A stretch of DNA of 64,000 nucleotides, taken from Enterococcus pallens ATCC BAA-351 (GTDB lineage: Bacteria; Bacillota; Bacilli; Lactobacillales; Enterococcaceae). Of the stretch, positions 51,419 to 62,096 are shown one piece after another. Where the stretch lies: the NCBI RefSeq assembly GCF_000407485.1, contig NZ_ASWD01000002.1:868001-932000 (forward strand), read 5' to 3'. Position numbers and translations under genes: made by a program. Numbering within the stretch: position 1 is the stretch's first letter; each line of letters starts with the position of its first letter. The notes under the pieces are model-generated. The model was given only the letters and a program-made list of their open reading frames with translations, was not told the origin of the DNA and did no database searches.

Positions 51419-52054
51419 ATGCAACAATTCATTAATGAATACGGCGGACAAATCCTGACTAAGAGTGCCGAGCATATTTATATTTCTGCTTTTGCACTTG
51501 GCTTAGGTATTTTGTTTGCGGTACCTTTAGGAATTTTATTGACCCGCTTGCCTAAGGTTGCCAATATAGTTATCGGAATTGCCAGTGTTTTGCAAACCGT
51601 CCCTTCACTAGCATTGTTGGCTTTAATGATCCCCTTTTTCGGGGTCGGAAAACTGCCTGCGATCATTGCACTGTTTATCTATTCTTTGTTGCCGATTTTG
51701 CGTAATACTTATATTGGTATGAAAAATGTTGACAGCAATTACCGAGATGTCGCCAAAGGGATGGGCATGACCAACATGCAATCAATTATTTCAGTTGAAC
51801 TGCCAATTGCTATGCCTACTATTATGGCTGGGATTCGTCTGGCTGCTGTATACGTAGTGGCTTGGGCAACCTTGGCTTCTTATATTGGTGCTGGTGGATT
51901 AGGTGATTTGATCTTTAGCGGATTGAACAACTTCCAACCGCCATTGATTTTTGCCGGAACAATTCCTGTTATCATTATCGCTTTATTGTCAGACTTCTTG
52001 TTGGGCGTATTGGAAGACAAAATGACCCCAGCTGCACTACGGAAGGAGGAGTAG
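51419..52054 (+). CDS. opuCB: Osmoprotectant ABC transporter permease
   Basis: 211 residues, about five or six membrane segments. The permease EAA loop is visible ([33 protein letters not shown], about 103-135), along with [18 protein letters not shown]. The family is OpuCB/OpuBB. Forms the membrane dimer with the permease at 52978. Confidence 0.92.
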   Translation: MQQFINEYGGQILTKSAEHIYISAFALGLGILFAVPLGILLTRLPKVANIVIGIASVLQTVPSLALLALMIPFFGVGKLPAIIALFIYSLLPILRNTYIGMKNVDSNYRDVAKGMGMTNMQSIISVELPIAMPTIMAGIRLAAVYVVAWATLASYIGAGGLGDLIFSGLNNFQPPLIFAGTIPVIIIALLSDFLLGVLEDKMTPAALRKEE

Positions 52055-52057
52055 TCT

Positions 52058-52972
52058 GTGAAGAAAGCAAAATTACTTATGTTAGGACTCGCGCTACTTT
52101 TTCTAAGCAGCTGTTCATTCCCTGGGTTATCCTCTAATGATAACGAGGACACTGTCGGAATTACTGGCGGAGTGACCTCGGAGGCTCAGATTTTAGGTGG
52201 TATCGTGTCCGAAATGATCGAACATTATACCGACTTGAATACTACAGTCATTAACAACTTAGCGACTACAACCATTAATCATCAAGCAATGATGAACAAT
52301 AATGCGTCGATCTCAGCAGCTCGTTATACTGGTACAGATGTCACCACTACTTTGGGACTGCCAGCTGAAAAAGACCCGGAAAAAGCTTTCGATCTAGTCA
52401 GCAATGAGTTCGAGAAACGCTACCAGCAAACCTGGTTCCCTTCTTACGGCTTTGATAATACCTATGTTTTCTTAGTTCGCAAGGATACCGCTGAAAAGTA
52501 TAACTTGAAAAAGGTTAGTGACTTGAAAAACGTTGCCGGCGAACTAACAGCTGGAGTTGATACCGCTTGGATTACTCGTGAAGGCGATGGCTATGATGGC
52601 TTCAAGCAGGCCTATGGTTTTGAATTCTCATCGATTCTGCCAATGCAGATTGGTTTGGTTTATGATGCAGTAGATGCTGGAAGAATGGATATTGTGCTGG
52701 GCTACTCTACCGATGGCCGGATTGCCAGTTATGACTTAGTGATGCTGGAAGACGACTTGAATTTCTTCCCACCCTACGACGCAGCTGCTGTCGCAACTGA
52801 TGAAGTTCTAAGAAAAAATCCAAAAATTCGTGAAGCCTTAGATAAATTGGCCGGAACGATTGATACCGAACAAATGCAGAAATTAAACTATCGTGCCGAT
52901 AACGACTTGGTGGAACCATCTGTAGTAGCCAAGGAGTTCTTAGAAGAGCACAATTACTTTGAAGGGAAGTGA
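52058..52972 (+). CDS. opuCC: Osmoprotectant ABC transporter substrate-binding lipoprotein
   Basis: 304 residues from GTG 52058, with AAGGAGG eight bases upstream. A lipoprotein signal peptide with lipobox LSSC gives Cys at about 21. The mature part is an OpuAC/ProX-type domain (VGITGGVTSEAQILGGIVSEMIEHY, WFPSYGFDNTYVF, LGYSTDGRIASYDLV, PPYDAAAV). It binds quaternary amines such as betaine, carnitine or choline outside the membrane and hands them to OpuCB/CD. It overlaps the region of the next start. Confidence 0.92.
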   Translation: MKKAKLLMLGLALLFLSSCSFPGLSSNDNEDTVGITGGVTSEAQILGGIVSEMIEHYTDLNTTVINNLATTTINHQAMMNNNASISAARYTGTDVTTTLGLPAEKDPEKAFDLVSNEFEKRYQQTWFPSYGFDNTYVFLVRKDTAEKYNLKKVSDLKNVAGELTAGVDTAWITREGDGYDGFKQAYGFEFSSILPMQIGLVYDAVDAGRMDIVLGYSTDGRIASYDLVMLEDDLNFFPPYDAAAVATDEVLRKNPKIREALDKLAGTIDTEQMQKLNYRADNDLVEPSVVAKEFLEEHNYFEGK

Positions 52973-52977
52973 GCGCA

Positions 52978-53640
52978 ATGGAAAACATGAACACGTTTCA
53001 ACAATTCTTTGAATATTTTCAAGTGAATGGCGGCTATGTCTTCTCACAATTCTATCGCCACTTCTTGATTTCAATTTATGGGGTACTTTTTGCTGCTTTG
53101 GTAGGCATCCCGGTAGGTATCTTCATTTCTAAACATTACAAATTAGCCAACTGGGTGATCCGGATTGCAAACATCATTCAAACCATCCCTTCATTGGCGA
53201 TGATTTCGATTTTGATGTTGGGCTTAGGACTAGGAGCAAACGTGGTTATTCTAACCGTGTTTCTTTACTCCCTTTTGCCAATCATCAAAAATACCTATAC
53301 CGGAATGCGCCAGGTCGATCGGAATGCCTTGGACGTGGGGAAAGGCATGGGGATGACTTCTTTCCAACGCTTATACATGATTGAATTACCTTTATCGGTC
53401 TCAGTCATTATGGCAGGGATTCGGAATGCCTTGGTTGTTGCCATTGGTATTACAGCCATTGGTGCCTTCGTGGGAGCAGGCGGCTTAGGAGATATCATTA
53501 TACGTGGGACAAATGCCACGGATGGTACTGCGATTATTTTAGCCGGTGCACTGCCGACAGCCTTAATGGCAATTATTACTGACTGGCTGTTAGGCTTAGT
53601 GGAACGCCGTTTAGATCCAGCAACTAAAACAAGCAAATAG
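52978..53640 (+). CDS. opuCD: Osmoprotectant ABC transporter permease
   Basis: 220 residues from ATG 52978; a GTG at 52969 would overlap the preceding stop and is less well placed. Paralogous to the permease at 51419 with IIQTIPSLAMISILMLGLG and the EAA loop NALDVGKGMGMTSFQRLYMIELPLSVSVIMAGI. Ends the operon before a strong terminator. Confidence 0.9.
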   Translation: MENMNTFQQFFEYFQVNGGYVFSQFYRHFLISIYGVLFAALVGIPVGIFISKHYKLANWVIRIANIIQTIPSLAMISILMLGLGLGANVVILTVFLYSLLPIIKNTYTGMRQVDRNALDVGKGMGMTSFQRLYMIELPLSVSVIMAGIRNALVVAIGITAIGAFVGAGGLGDIIIRGTNATDGTAIILAGALPTALMAIITDWLLGLVERRLDPATKTSK

Positions 53641-53642
53641 CA

Positions 53643-53687
53643 AAAAAGCTAGAAACAGTGGTACACACACCGTTTCTAGCTTTTTTT
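53643..53687. terminator. bidirectional terminator
   Basis: AAAAAGCTAGAAACAGTG / CACCGTTTCTAGCTTTTT with T runs on both strands, between opuCD and the convergent kimA-like gene. Confidence 0.92.
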
Positions 53688-55510
53688 TATTTCTTCAAAT
53701 GATAGTTATAGGTACTGATAATAATATCATCCCGATAGGACAATCGTAAACGCAAGCGCAAAGCCGTTTGGTTATGCAGGGAAAGCTTCCACGCTTTGTT
53801 CGGTACGAACTCTGGAATTAATACCGTCGTTGTATAGTTGTATTTCTTGGATTTCTTACTTACCCGATCAACATAACGAGTAACAGGATTAATAATTGAA
53901 CGATACGGTGAATGTACCACGGAGAAACGAATATCAGGAAACTTCTCTTTAAATTCCTTTTGAATTTCCTTTTCCTTTTCCGAATTTTCATCTAAGGACA
54001 CATGCATCGCAAGGATATAATCACCAATTGAACGCGCATAATTAATCGCTCCAATATTTACTTGAGTGACATTTCCCACCAATACAATGACCGTATTGCC
54101 ATCGTATTCATGCAGCTCGACATCCTCAGCCAAACGCAATTGTTCCGCCACATTTTGATAATGTTTATGAATCTTGTAGAAAATATAAATCAAAATCGGC
54201 ATGATAATGAAGAATGGCCAAATATCATTCAAGCGATAAACAAACAGAATAACCACAATAGAGAAGGAAATCAGTGCGCCGATAATATTAGCGATTGATT
54301 TTCTTAACCATGAACCACCTTCACTGTACCATTTCTTCACCATTCCCGTTTGCGAGAGAGTGAAAGGAATAAATACACCTACTGAATACAAAGGGATTAA
54401 GCGTTCCGTTGAGCCTTGGAAAATCAGCAGCAATACAATTGAACCTAATGCCAACGTGATAATCCCATTCGAATAGCCTAAGCGGTCCCCGCGATCTTGG
54501 TAGCGGTGAGGAAGATATTTATCTTTCGCCAAGTTGTAAGCCAGAACTGGAAAAGCTGAGAAGCCAGTGTTAGCCGCAACCGCTAAGATCAACGCAGTCG
54601 CAAACTGCATAATGTAGTACATAATCCCTTTACCGAAAACCGATTCGCCTACTTGAGACAACACCGTTACTTGTTCAGATGGCACGATTCCATACCAATA
54701 GTTTAAAAAAGTAATCCCGGTAAAGAAGAAAGCCAGAATAATTCCCATCATGGCTAAGGTTCCAGCAGCATTCTTTGCTCGCGGTTTCTTAAAGAACGGT
54801 ACTGCATTACTGATGGCTTCAACCCCAGTCAGTGAGGAAGAACCTGATGAGAAGGCCCGCAGCAGCAGGGCGATACTAATCCCTGGTACAAATGATCCCG
54901 GCTGAGCAGTTGCATTCATAGGCGCCATTCCGGTTACAATTTTGAATAATCCAACCACAATTAAAATAGTCATAATAGCAATAAACGAATAAACCGGAAG
55001 CATCAAAAAGCCAGCGGACTCTCTAAGTCCCCGTAAATTCATCAGCATTAACAGCAATACAATTATTATAGCAATCAATACTCGATGACTATACAAAGCC
55101 GGTATGGCTGACGCAATGGCTTCTGCTCCAGCAGAAACCGATACTGCTACCGTCAGCATATAATCCACTAGCAGTGAACCACCTGAAATTAAGCCGGCAC
55201 TTTTCCCTAGGTTCTCACTGCTGACAACATACGCCCCTCCGCCATGAGGATACGCATGAATGATTTGTCGATAAGAAAGAATCAACGAGGTCAACAAGAC
55301 CAGTACTACTGCTGCTATTGGCAACGAATACCAAATCGCTGCAGCAGACAACGTTACTAACACAACTACGATCTGTTCCGTACCATACGCCACTGATGAC
55401 AGTGCATCGGAGGAAAGCATCGCTAAAGCTGCAAATCGGGTTAAGCTTTGATCATCATTTTCAGAGGATTTCAAAGGCTTACCTACCAGCAGCCGTTTCA
55501 AATAATTCAC
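53687..55510 (-). CDS. kimA: KimA-type potassium importer (APC superfamily)
   Basis: 607 residues from GTG 55510 (AAGGAG nine bases upstream), the same length as B. subtilis KimA. The TTG at 55519 sits directly on the ribosome site and is unlikely. The N-terminal ALAMLSSDALSSVAYGTEQ and YPHGGGAYVVSSENLG are diagnostic of the KUP/KimA branch. About twelve membrane segments (45-445) are followed by a cytosolic domain (about 450-607, TVIVLVGNVTQVNIGAINYARSIGDYILAMHV) that binds c-di-AMP in known homologues. It imports K+ and works with the adjacent osmolyte system in turgor control. Confidence 0.87.
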   Translation of the reverse strand: MNYLKRLLVGKPLKSSENDDQSLTRFAALAMLSSDALSSVAYGTEQIVVVLVTLSAAAIWYSLPIAAVVLVLLTSLILSYRQIIHAYPHGGGAYVVSSENLGKSAGLISGGSLLVDYMLTVAVSVSAGAEAIASAIPALYSHRVLIAIIIVLLLMLMNLRGLRESAGFLMLPVYSFIAIMTILIVVGLFKIVTGMAPMNATAQPGSFVPGISIALLLRAFSSGSSSLTGVEAISNAVPFFKKPRAKNAAGTLAMMGIILAFFFTGITFLNYWYGIVPSEQVTVLSQVGESVFGKGIMYYIMQFATALILAVAANTGFSAFPVLAYNLAKDKYLPHRYQDRGDRLGYSNGIITLALGSIVLLLIFQGSTERLIPLYSVGVFIPFTLSQTGMVKKWYSEGGSWLRKSIANIIGALISFSIVVILFVYRLNDIWPFFIIMPILIYIFYKIHKHYQNVAEQLRLAEDVELHEYDGNTVIVLVGNVTQVNIGAINYARSIGDYILAMHVSLDENSEKEKEIQKEFKEKFPDIRFSVVHSPYRSIINPVTRYVDRVSKKSKKYNYTTTVLIPEFVPNKAWKLSLHNQTALRLRLRLSYRDDIIISTYNYHLKK

Positions 55511-55898
55511 TTTGTTCAACTCCTTATTTTTAACGAATCGCTTCGGTTTTTCGCACCATTTAAGCTTCTCTTCTTAGTTTAGCTGCTTTTTTTAGACTTT
55601 CCCATTATCCTGCCTAGCAGCTTGGTAGATTTAGCGAGAAGCTGAGCAAGGCAAATTAGCCGTCTTCATCTGCTAAATAACTACAAGCAATCGCCATACT
55701 ACTCGCCTTTTTAATAAAAGTCAATATTAGTTTTGATTAAATTATGCTAAAAGACAGCTAAGCAAAAAGCTGCTGCCTCCGCTTTTGGCTTTCCCACTTT
55801 CTTGCTCATATTCTCAAAAGCTTTGCTTGTTACCAGAGTATTGTGACTTCCCTTCTAACCGGTTACCCAAACATAAAATAGCTTCTTAAGCATGCAAC
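55511..55898. other. kimA leader and upstream region
   Basis: A promoter and a 5' leader of about 180 bases. I looked for the c-di-AMP (ydaO) riboswitch core and could not find it. No ORF is supported. Confidence 0.5.
55696..55724 (-). promoter_or_regulatory. sigma-A-type promoter of kimA
   Basis: Minus strand TTGACT, 17-base spacer, TAGTAT, about 185 bases before the GTG start. Confidence 0.65.
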
Positions 55899-55937
55899 AA
55901 AAAAACAGACAATCAACAATAAGATGACTGTCTGCTT
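55898..55937 (-). terminator. terminator after the YhgE/Pip gene
   Basis: CAGACAATC / GACTGTCTG stem (one mismatch) followed by a minus-strand run of seven T. Confidence 0.8.
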
Positions 55938-55941
55938 TCGC

Positions 55942-58677
55942 TTAATGGAAGATTTTACTTTCATGGGAAATCTTGGTCAACTTCGCCATTTTTGGTTGAA
56001 GAATTGGATACGCCCACGTACCGACGACTCCAAATAAAATAACGATAAATATCATAATTAGTATATCCATTTTGGCATTAGGCCAGTAGATACCACCAGC
56101 ACTTTCCCGCAACAGATTGACTGCATGGGTAAACGGCAGCCAAGGATTTACTGCTTGGAAAAACTTGCCGGATACTTGAATTGGATAGTTTCCGCCGCCA
56201 CCAGAGATGGACAGCACCAGTATGATGATGGCAATTCCCTTACCCACTGTTCCAAACAGGGCGACTAGGACATACACCATCATAGTAAAGGCAATGACTA
56301 TCAACAGAGCAAACAGCACACTCCAGACAGGGTTCTTCACGTAGACACCTAACAGGAAGTAATTTCCCAAGGTAACTACCAAGGCTTGAGCAATCCCCAT
56401 CGTCATATAAGTCAACATACGAGCACTGAACTGTTCACGTTTCGTATATTTGCCGCGATCCTTTTTATCCAAATAGAAATCCGTAGTTGTTACACTAGAG
56501 AATAGAACGGCTCCTACCCATAAACAAAGTGCGGTATAAAATGGGGTACTAGCTGAACCATTGTTGGCAATTGGATACATCGTGTTGGTTTGCAGATCAA
56601 CTGGTTCAGCAAAGAAATTACTTTCCTTCTGTGCATCCAGCTTCAACAGCTTGATTACTTCGCCAAAATCAATCGTTTGATCCCCTTGATTGATTGCAGC
56701 AGCAGCCTTTTGAATTCCGCCGCGAATCGATGGCCAATCATTTTGAATCAAATCCGTCGCCATATTCAGTGCAGATTCGACTTCAGGCATTTTTTCATTG
56801 GCTATATTTAAGCCTTGATTAATGTCATTTTTGACCCCTGGCCAATCATTTTGCATGAAATTCGCTGCCTGATTTAACCGTTGTTCAACTACAGGCAATT
56901 CATTGTTATACAAGCTAGCACCTGTGTTGATGCCATTTACAATGGTATCCATATGTCCATTTAACAAGACATTGGCATCATGCACCTCTTGCCCAATCGC
57001 TGGCATTTGTTGCTGATACTTTTCCAAAATTGGAATTGCATTGGCAACTGTCTTTTGGGTATTGTTCAAAAGAGACGCAAAATCAATTTGTTGCGCTTGA
57101 TTCAATACTCCTTGCGCAGTCGTGATGGTGCCGATTACTTTGTCTAGGACATCTGTAATGGTTTTAGAAGCTTGATTTACATCAATCTGAGCAACTAGAT
57201 TAGCAATATTTTTTGAAACAGTTCGAATTTGATCTAGATAAGCTATTGCTTCGGCAGGTGAGCCATTTTGAACTAGATTGTTCAAATTCCCTAGTCGATT
57301 GCTCAAATCTCCTAAACTATTTTTTACGTTTCCTAATTGACTAACCATCGTTGCTAAAGCTTGGCTAGCATCTGGCAAATTATTATTGTCAGCATATTCT
57401 TTTAACTGATTCAAAAAACCGACTAGATTATCAATTGCACTTTGCTGGGTCGCAATATTTGTCTGGAAGTCTTGAATCAAGGATGCTATGTGCTGCTTCT
57501 CAGCAGGTGTCAATTGTTCCTTGTTCAATAGCTCTTGAATGTTGGCTAATAAAGAATCCGTAGCCGTTGCTACTTCGCCAATTGAGCTCAAGGTTGCGCT
57601 GGCACTGCTAGCAATACTTGGCACCGCACTCTTTAACTGCTCTGCTCCGTTTTTTGTAGTAGTAGCTAGGTCATCGGCCTGGTTGCCTAATTTTTGTACA
57701 TCCGGCAGAATTTGCTGAACCTGTTGAATAATTTGCAACCCTTGTTTTGCTTCATTGATGCCATCAGTTAAGGTTTGTTGGATTGAAGCAAAATCTGAAT
57801 CCACTGTTGCTAGCTGTTGGCCAGCTTGTTGAATTTCTGGAATTTTTTGCTGTAGCGTTAGAATGACACTAGCCTGCTGTTTTAGTTCCGGAAATTTCTG
57901 ATTCAAGGTGACTATTTTTTGTCCTAAATCATCAATCTGTGGCAAATAGCCTTGTATTTGATTGGCTTGCGCCAGCTTTTGCTTTAGCTCTGGCAGCTTG
58001 CCTTGAACCGCTACGATTTCTTGAGTATATTGATCAATTTCGTCCAAATTATCATTGGTCTTAAGGATGAGATCCTTGACTTTGTTTATGCTGACAAGAT
58101 TTTCGTCAATGTTGTAGCCGATCTCATTGAAGACTGACAGTAACGTTGAGCTGGCTGTTTTGATGAATTCATCTGTGATTTCTTGTTGAATCGAGCTGGC
58201 TCCCTTATCTGTAATCTTTGGCGCAATGGCATTGATCTTTTGATTCAAATAATACTCGATCTTGGGTTTCTTAATATCTCCCGAGGTAAAGCTTAGTAAA
58301 TCCGCTGAAAAGTCTTTTGGTAAATAAATGCCGGCATAGTATTTACCTGATTTTACTCCTTCAACGACTTGCTCCTTAGAATCTACAAACCGCCAGCCTA
58401 ATTGTTTGTTTTTATGCAGATTATCGATTACCTGATCGCCAATCTCGATGTCCTTTCCCTGAAAAGAGGAACCAGCATCGGCGCTGTAGACAGCAATTGG
58501 CAGCTCGCCTGTATTAGAATACGGATCCCACAACGCCTTGATATTAAACCAGGCATACAGCGATGGAATAATCATCAAAGCGATCATCAGTAAGACCGCG
58601 ATTGGATTTTTGGCAATTCGTTTCCAATCGAGGGCGTATAGTTGAATTGTATGTTTAATTGATTGGAATGGTTTCAT
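55942..58677 (-). CDS. YhgE/Pip-family membrane protein
   Basis: 911 residues. One membrane segment at about 22-45 ([20 protein letters not shown]), then the YhgE/Pip N-terminal domain ([24 protein letters not shown]). A very long coiled-coil region (about 195-690) rich in Gln, Ala and Leu with repeats such as [19 protein letters not shown] follows, then five or six membrane segments at 725-900 (ABC-2-type end). Relatives include phage infection protein Pip and the ESX/T7SS-linked YueB. Probably a surface-spanning protein and possible phage receptor. ATG 58677 follows GGGTGAAATCAA. Monocistronic. Confidence 0.88.
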   Translation of the reverse strand: MKPFQSIKHTIQLYALDWKRIAKNPIAVLLMIALMIIPSLYAWFNIKALWDPYSNTGELPIAVYSADAGSSFQGKDIEIGDQVIDNLHKNKQLGWRFVDSKEQVVEGVKSGKYYAGIYLPKDFSADLLSFTSGDIKKPKIEYYLNQKINAIAPKITDKGASSIQQEITDEFIKTASSTLLSVFNEIGYNIDENLVSINKVKDLILKTNDNLDEIDQYTQEIVAVQGKLPELKQKLAQANQIQGYLPQIDDLGQKIVTLNQKFPELKQQASVILTLQQKIPEIQQAGQQLATVDSDFASIQQTLTDGINEAKQGLQIIQQVQQILPDVQKLGNQADDLATTTKNGAEQLKSAVPSIASSASATLSSIGEVATATDSLLANIQELLNKEQLTPAEKQHIASLIQDFQTNIATQQSAIDNLVGFLNQLKEYADNNNLPDASQALATMVSQLGNVKNSLGDLSNRLGNLNNLVQNGSPAEAIAYLDQIRTVSKNIANLVAQIDVNQASKTITDVLDKVIGTITTAQGVLNQAQQIDFASLLNNTQKTVANAIPILEKYQQQMPAIGQEVHDANVLLNGHMDTIVNGINTGASLYNNELPVVEQRLNQAANFMQNDWPGVKNDINQGLNIANEKMPEVESALNMATDLIQNDWPSIRGGIQKAAAAINQGDQTIDFGEVIKLLKLDAQKESNFFAEPVDLQTNTMYPIANNGSASTPFYTALCLWVGAVLFSSVTTTDFYLDKKDRGKYTKREQFSARMLTYMTMGIAQALVVTLGNYFLLGVYVKNPVWSVLFALLIVIAFTMMVYVLVALFGTVGKGIAIIILVLSISGGGGNYPIQVSGKFFQAVNPWLPFTHAVNLLRESAGGIYWPNAKMDILIMIFIVILFGVVGTWAYPILQPKMAKLTKISHESKIFH

Positions 58678-58835
58678 TTGATTTCACCCACTAGTTTTAT
58701 TTTTCGACTGACTTACTTTAGCATGGAAATTTGCCTGATTTCAATCATCTAAACTGCGTGAAATCAACTTTTACGACATATATGACAATCTGTCATAATT
58801 GTATCCCTTTCCAAAAATTAAATCTAAAGAAAAGC

Positions 58836-59159
58836 TTAATGTCCGAGATTTTTAGCCGCTAGAAATTTATCCAGCAAGGCTTCTGCTTGCGCCTCAATTT
58901 GCTCCTGATCTCCATCCTTTACTGACAAACGAGTGGTTGGTGTTGTCTCTAAATCCATCAAACGGCTGGGGACAGCTTGTCCGTCTACTACTTCAATCGT
59001 AATTTCTGGATGAATCAGCGTCTCCCCGCAAAGTCCTGGCACAAGATACGCCATTTGATACCCTTCCTCCACCATTCTTACCCGATAGTAGCCATCCTCA
59101 ATAAATTCTTTTTCCGCAGAATAATTCGCTAAGACTGTTTCCCATTTTTTTTGATCCAT
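58836..59159 (-). CDS. small protein of unknown function
   Basis: 107 residues, acidic, no membrane segment or signal. I do not recognise the family. Visible traits are a Tyr-rich N-terminal half (SAEKEFIEDGYYRVRMVEEGYQMAYLV), a middle beta-rich part and an Ala/Glu-rich C-terminal helix (DQEQIEAQAEALLDKFLAAKN). It starts 3 bp after the quinone-reductase-like gene, so both are likely co-transcribed. A role beside that enzyme is possible but unsupported. Confidence 0.7.
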   Translation of the reverse strand: MDQKKWETVLANYSAEKEFIEDGYYRVRMVEEGYQMAYLVPGLCGETLIHPEITIEVVDGQAVPSRLMDLETTPTTRLSVKDGDQEQIEAQAEALLDKFLAAKNLGH

Positions 59160-59162
59160 TTT

Positions 59163-60104
59163 TTATGCTTCCTCTCTCTCCACCACGAATTTACCAGCTA
59201 TCGGATGACCCTCAAGCGCTTCATGAGCGGCAATAACACTTTCCAAGGTAAAGGGATATCTTTTGGCAATGGTAATATACAAGTCTGCTTCTTCATAAAG
59301 CTGATTAAAAGCTTCTAAGGCTTCTAAATCTGGATAATCCTTTGATGGGGCAAAGTGAAGATAGTTTCCAGGCTTTGACTGATCCTGCGGCAAATCATTC
59401 AATACTACATAATTTCCGCCAGGTTTCATGGCTTTTAAGCCTGATTCCGCTGTTCGACTGCCTTTTGTCGCATCAATTACCGTATCAGCTTGCTCTTTAA
59501 ACAGCTCGCCAACATCCTCTTCATCATAGGCAGCAAACTCATCTGCACCAAATTTACGCACCATTTCTTCATTTTTCTTAGAGGCTGTAGCAAAAACTTT
59601 TTTCCCCTGATATTTCAACAGACGAACCAATAATGAGCCGACTGCCCCAGAAGCACCTTGAACTAAAATCGTGTCGCCAATTTCATCCCCTAGTAAATGG
59701 GTGACCACATTATAGGCAGTCAACCAAGGAGTAACTGCTCCAGCCGCTTCTGCCCAGCTGATTGAAGGTGACTTCTTAGCCGCCTTTTTACCAGGGACAA
59801 CAATTTCTTCTCCATAGGTTCCGCCAACAGCATGGACAATAACTCTATCACCAACAACTAGATGATCCACCTGTGCGCCCACCTCTGTTACAATTCCCGC
59901 TCCATCATTGCCTAAAACATAAGGAAACTTCAATGTCCGAAAGCTGCTCATGTTGCCTTGACGCAGCGAAACATCATAAGGGTTCACGCCAAAGGCCACA
60001 ATTCTCACCCGAACATGGGTATCGTCCACTTCTCTTGGCTGAGCGTCTATTTCCTGCAAGACTTCTCTGGCAGGTCCGTAATCTTTCATCGCAAAGCGTT
60101 TCAT
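59163..60104 (-). CDS. MDR-family NADP-dependent oxidoreductase (quinone oxidoreductase-like)
   Basis: 313 residues from ATG 60104; the start at 60113 touches the AAGG site and is less likely. MDR without zinc ligands. N-terminal GroES-like domain (DVSLRQGNMSSFRTLKFPYVLGNDGAGIVTEVG), nucleotide motif VQGASGAVGSLLVRLLKYQG (about 147) and a basic residue after strand 2 (TASKKNEE) that predicts NADPH. Likely reduces quinones or enals. It is followed by the small protein at 58836 and separated from the ABC exporter by a terminator. Confidence 0.85.
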   Translation of the reverse strand: MKRFAMKDYGPAREVLQEIDAQPREVDDTHVRVRIVAFGVNPYDVSLRQGNMSSFRTLKFPYVLGNDGAGIVTEVGAQVDHLVVGDRVIVHAVGGTYGEEIVVPGKKAAKKSPSISWAEAAGAVTPWLTAYNVVTHLLGDEIGDTILVQGASGAVGSLLVRLLKYQGKKVFATASKKNEEMVRKFGADEFAAYDEEDVGELFKEQADTVIDATKGSRTAESGLKAMKPGGNYVVLNDLPQDQSKPGNYLHFAPSKDYPDLEALEAFNQLYEEADLYITIAKRYPFTLESVIAAHEALEGHPIAGKFVVEREEA

Positions 60105-60122
60105 TTTCCTCATCCTTTCTAC

Positions 60123-60161
60123 CTAAAAAAAAGCGGCTAGGTTTACACGAAACCTAGCCGC
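60123..60161 (-). terminator. terminator after the ABC exporter genes
   Basis: Perfect 12-bp stem GCGGCTAGGTTT / AAACCTAGCCGC with a minus-strand T run. Confidence 0.92.
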
Positions 60162-60212
60162 ATACCTATATTAACAATAATACAAAATGGATAACTTGGA
60201 AACTATCTAGCT

Positions 60213-62096
60213 CTAATCCAGCTCAACCTTGCCAGTATATAATTGGTAATACATTCCATGCTCAGCCAGCAAGCTGTCATGGTCTCCACGTTCGATGATG
60301 CGACCGTGGTCCATTACCATAATGACATCGGAATTTTGAATAGTTGACAGGCGGTGAGCGATGACAAAGACTGTTCTGCCTTCCATCAACCGATCCATCC
60401 CCGTTTGCACAATACTTTCAGTCCGAGTATCAATACTAGAAGTTGCCTCATCCATAATCATTACCGGCGGATCAGCGATTGCTGCTCGGGCAATCGCCAG
60501 CAGCTGACGTTGTCCTTGTGACAGCCCTTCGCCATCACCAGTAATTACCGTTTCGTATTTTTCCGGCAAATGCTGGATAAACATATCTGCATTGGACAAT
60601 TTTGCCGCTTGATACACTTCTTCATCCGTCGCATCTAAACGTCCATAACGGATATTCTCTTTAATCGTACCAGTAAACAAATGCGTATCCTGCAAGACAA
60701 TTCCCAGTGAATGCCGCAAAGAGTTTTTCTTAATTTTCTTCACGTTAATGCCATCATAACGGATTTTTCCTTCTTGAATATCATAGAAACGATTAATCAG
60801 GTTGGTAATGGTTGTTTTACCAGCACCTGTTGCTCCTACAAAGGCCACCTTCTGCCCAGGCTCTGCATAGAGATTAATATCGTGCAGCACCATATTTTTG
60901 GCATCATAACCGAAGTTCACGTCTTCAAAACGTACATCACCGGTTAAACGTGTGTAAGTAGTCGTTCCATCTTCATGAGGGTGCTTCCAGGCCCACAATC
61001 CAGTTCGTTGATTTGTCTCAATTAGCTGACCATTTTCTTCTTTTACATTGACCAGTGTTACATAACCATCGTCCACCTCTGGCTCTTCATCCAATAATTG
61101 GAAAATCCGGTCAGCACCAGCTAAGGCCATAATAACAAAGTTAATTTGTTGGGAAATTTGGCTGATGGGGCCATTTAAGGAACGGCTCAGCTGCAGGAAG
61201 GAGGCAATCATCCCTACCGTTAAAGCCGAAACGCCATAGACTGCAAACAAACCGCCAACAATGGCTACTAAAACATATTGAATGTTTAACAGGTTCATCA
61301 TAATCGGCATCAGCATATTGGCTGTTCCATTGGCTTTGGCTGCACTTTGACGCAGCTTCTCATTAATCTCATCAAACTCTTCAATCGCTTTTCGTTCGTG
61401 ATTAAAGACCTTAACAACCTTTTGACCATGCATCATTTCTTCGACATAGCCGTTCACTTTCCCCAGATCCCGTTGCTGACTGCCAAAATAGCGTCCGCTT
61501 CGTTTCGAAATAAAACGCAGCATCACAAACATCAAGGAGACTGAGAACATAACAAACAATGTTAACGGCACACTGATTGAAAACATCGCGATAAACACCG
61601 AAATAAAGGTCACCAAAGCCATCAGCAGGTTAGGAATACTTTGGGAAATCATTTGACGCAGGGTATCGGTATCATTGGTGAAATGACTCATGATATCCCC
61701 GTCAGAATTCGCATCAAAGTAACGCAGCGGCAGACTTTCCATATGGGTAAACATGCTGTCGCGAATCGTTTTCTGAGTACCTTCTGACACCTTAACCATG
61801 ACTAAATTGTAGAAAAGCGTCCCCGCAATACCTACTAAATAAATCATCGCCATCATAATAATTGCCCGCAGCAATCCACTAAAATCTGGATTGGCTTGCC
61901 CTAGCATCGGCGTGATATAATCATCAATTACTACTTGCAGGAATAATGACCCTCGTACATTGGCAAAGGCACTAACCAAAATAGCGATAAAAACGACAAC
62001 AAGCTGAAACTTGTATTTTCTCATCATAATACTCAACAAACGCTTTAACGTCCTGCCTGGACTGGATTTAGCAAATTTTCGATTATTCGGAATCAT
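60213..62096 (-). CDS. ABC exporter half-transporter, catalytic partner (EfrD/LmrD-like)
   Basis: 627 residues from ATG 62096 (the longer frame runs back inside the previous gene). Six membrane segments (about 30-330), then the nucleotide-binding domain: Walker A GATGAGKTT, signature GLSQGQRQLLAIARA (non-canonical Gln), Walker B VMIMDEATSSID with the catalytic Glu, and H-loop IAHRLS. It overlaps its partner gene by 14 bp. The pair forms a heterodimeric type IV exporter with one degenerate ATP site, like LmrCD, BmrCD or enterococcal Efr systems. Substrate likely drugs or lipids. Confidence 0.9.
   Translation of the reverse strand: MIPNNRKFAKSSPGRTLKRLLSIMMRKYKFQLVVVFIAILVSAFANVRGSLFLQVVIDDYITPMLGQANPDFSGLLRAIIMMAMIYLVGIAGTLFYNLVMVKVSEGTQKTIRDSMFTHMESLPLRYFDANSDGDIMSHFTNDTDTLRQMISQSIPNLLMALVTFISVFIAMFSISVPLTLFVMFSVSLMFVMLRFISKRSGRYFGSQQRDLGKVNGYVEEMMHGQKVVKVFNHERKAIEEFDEINEKLRQSAAKANGTANMLMPIMMNLLNIQYVLVAIVGGLFAVYGVSALTVGMIASFLQLSRSLNGPISQISQQINFVIMALAGADRIFQLLDEEPEVDDGYVTLVNVKEENGQLIETNQRTGLWAWKHPHEDGTTTYTRLTGDVRFEDVNFGYDAKNMVLHDINLYAEPGQKVAFVGATGAGKTTITNLINRFYDIQEGKIRYDGINVKKIKKNSLRHSLGIVLQDTHLFTGTIKENIRYGRLDATDEEVYQAAKLSNADMFIQHLPEKYETVITGDGEGLSQGQRQLLAIARAAIADPPVMIMDEATSSIDTRTESIVQTGMDRLMEGRTVFVIAHRLSTIQNSDVIMVMDHGRIIERGDHDSLLAEHGMYYQLYTGKVELD

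Noticed and set aside
55511-55720. c-di-AMP riboswitch before kimA
   Set aside because: The conserved core could not be recognised on the coding strand.
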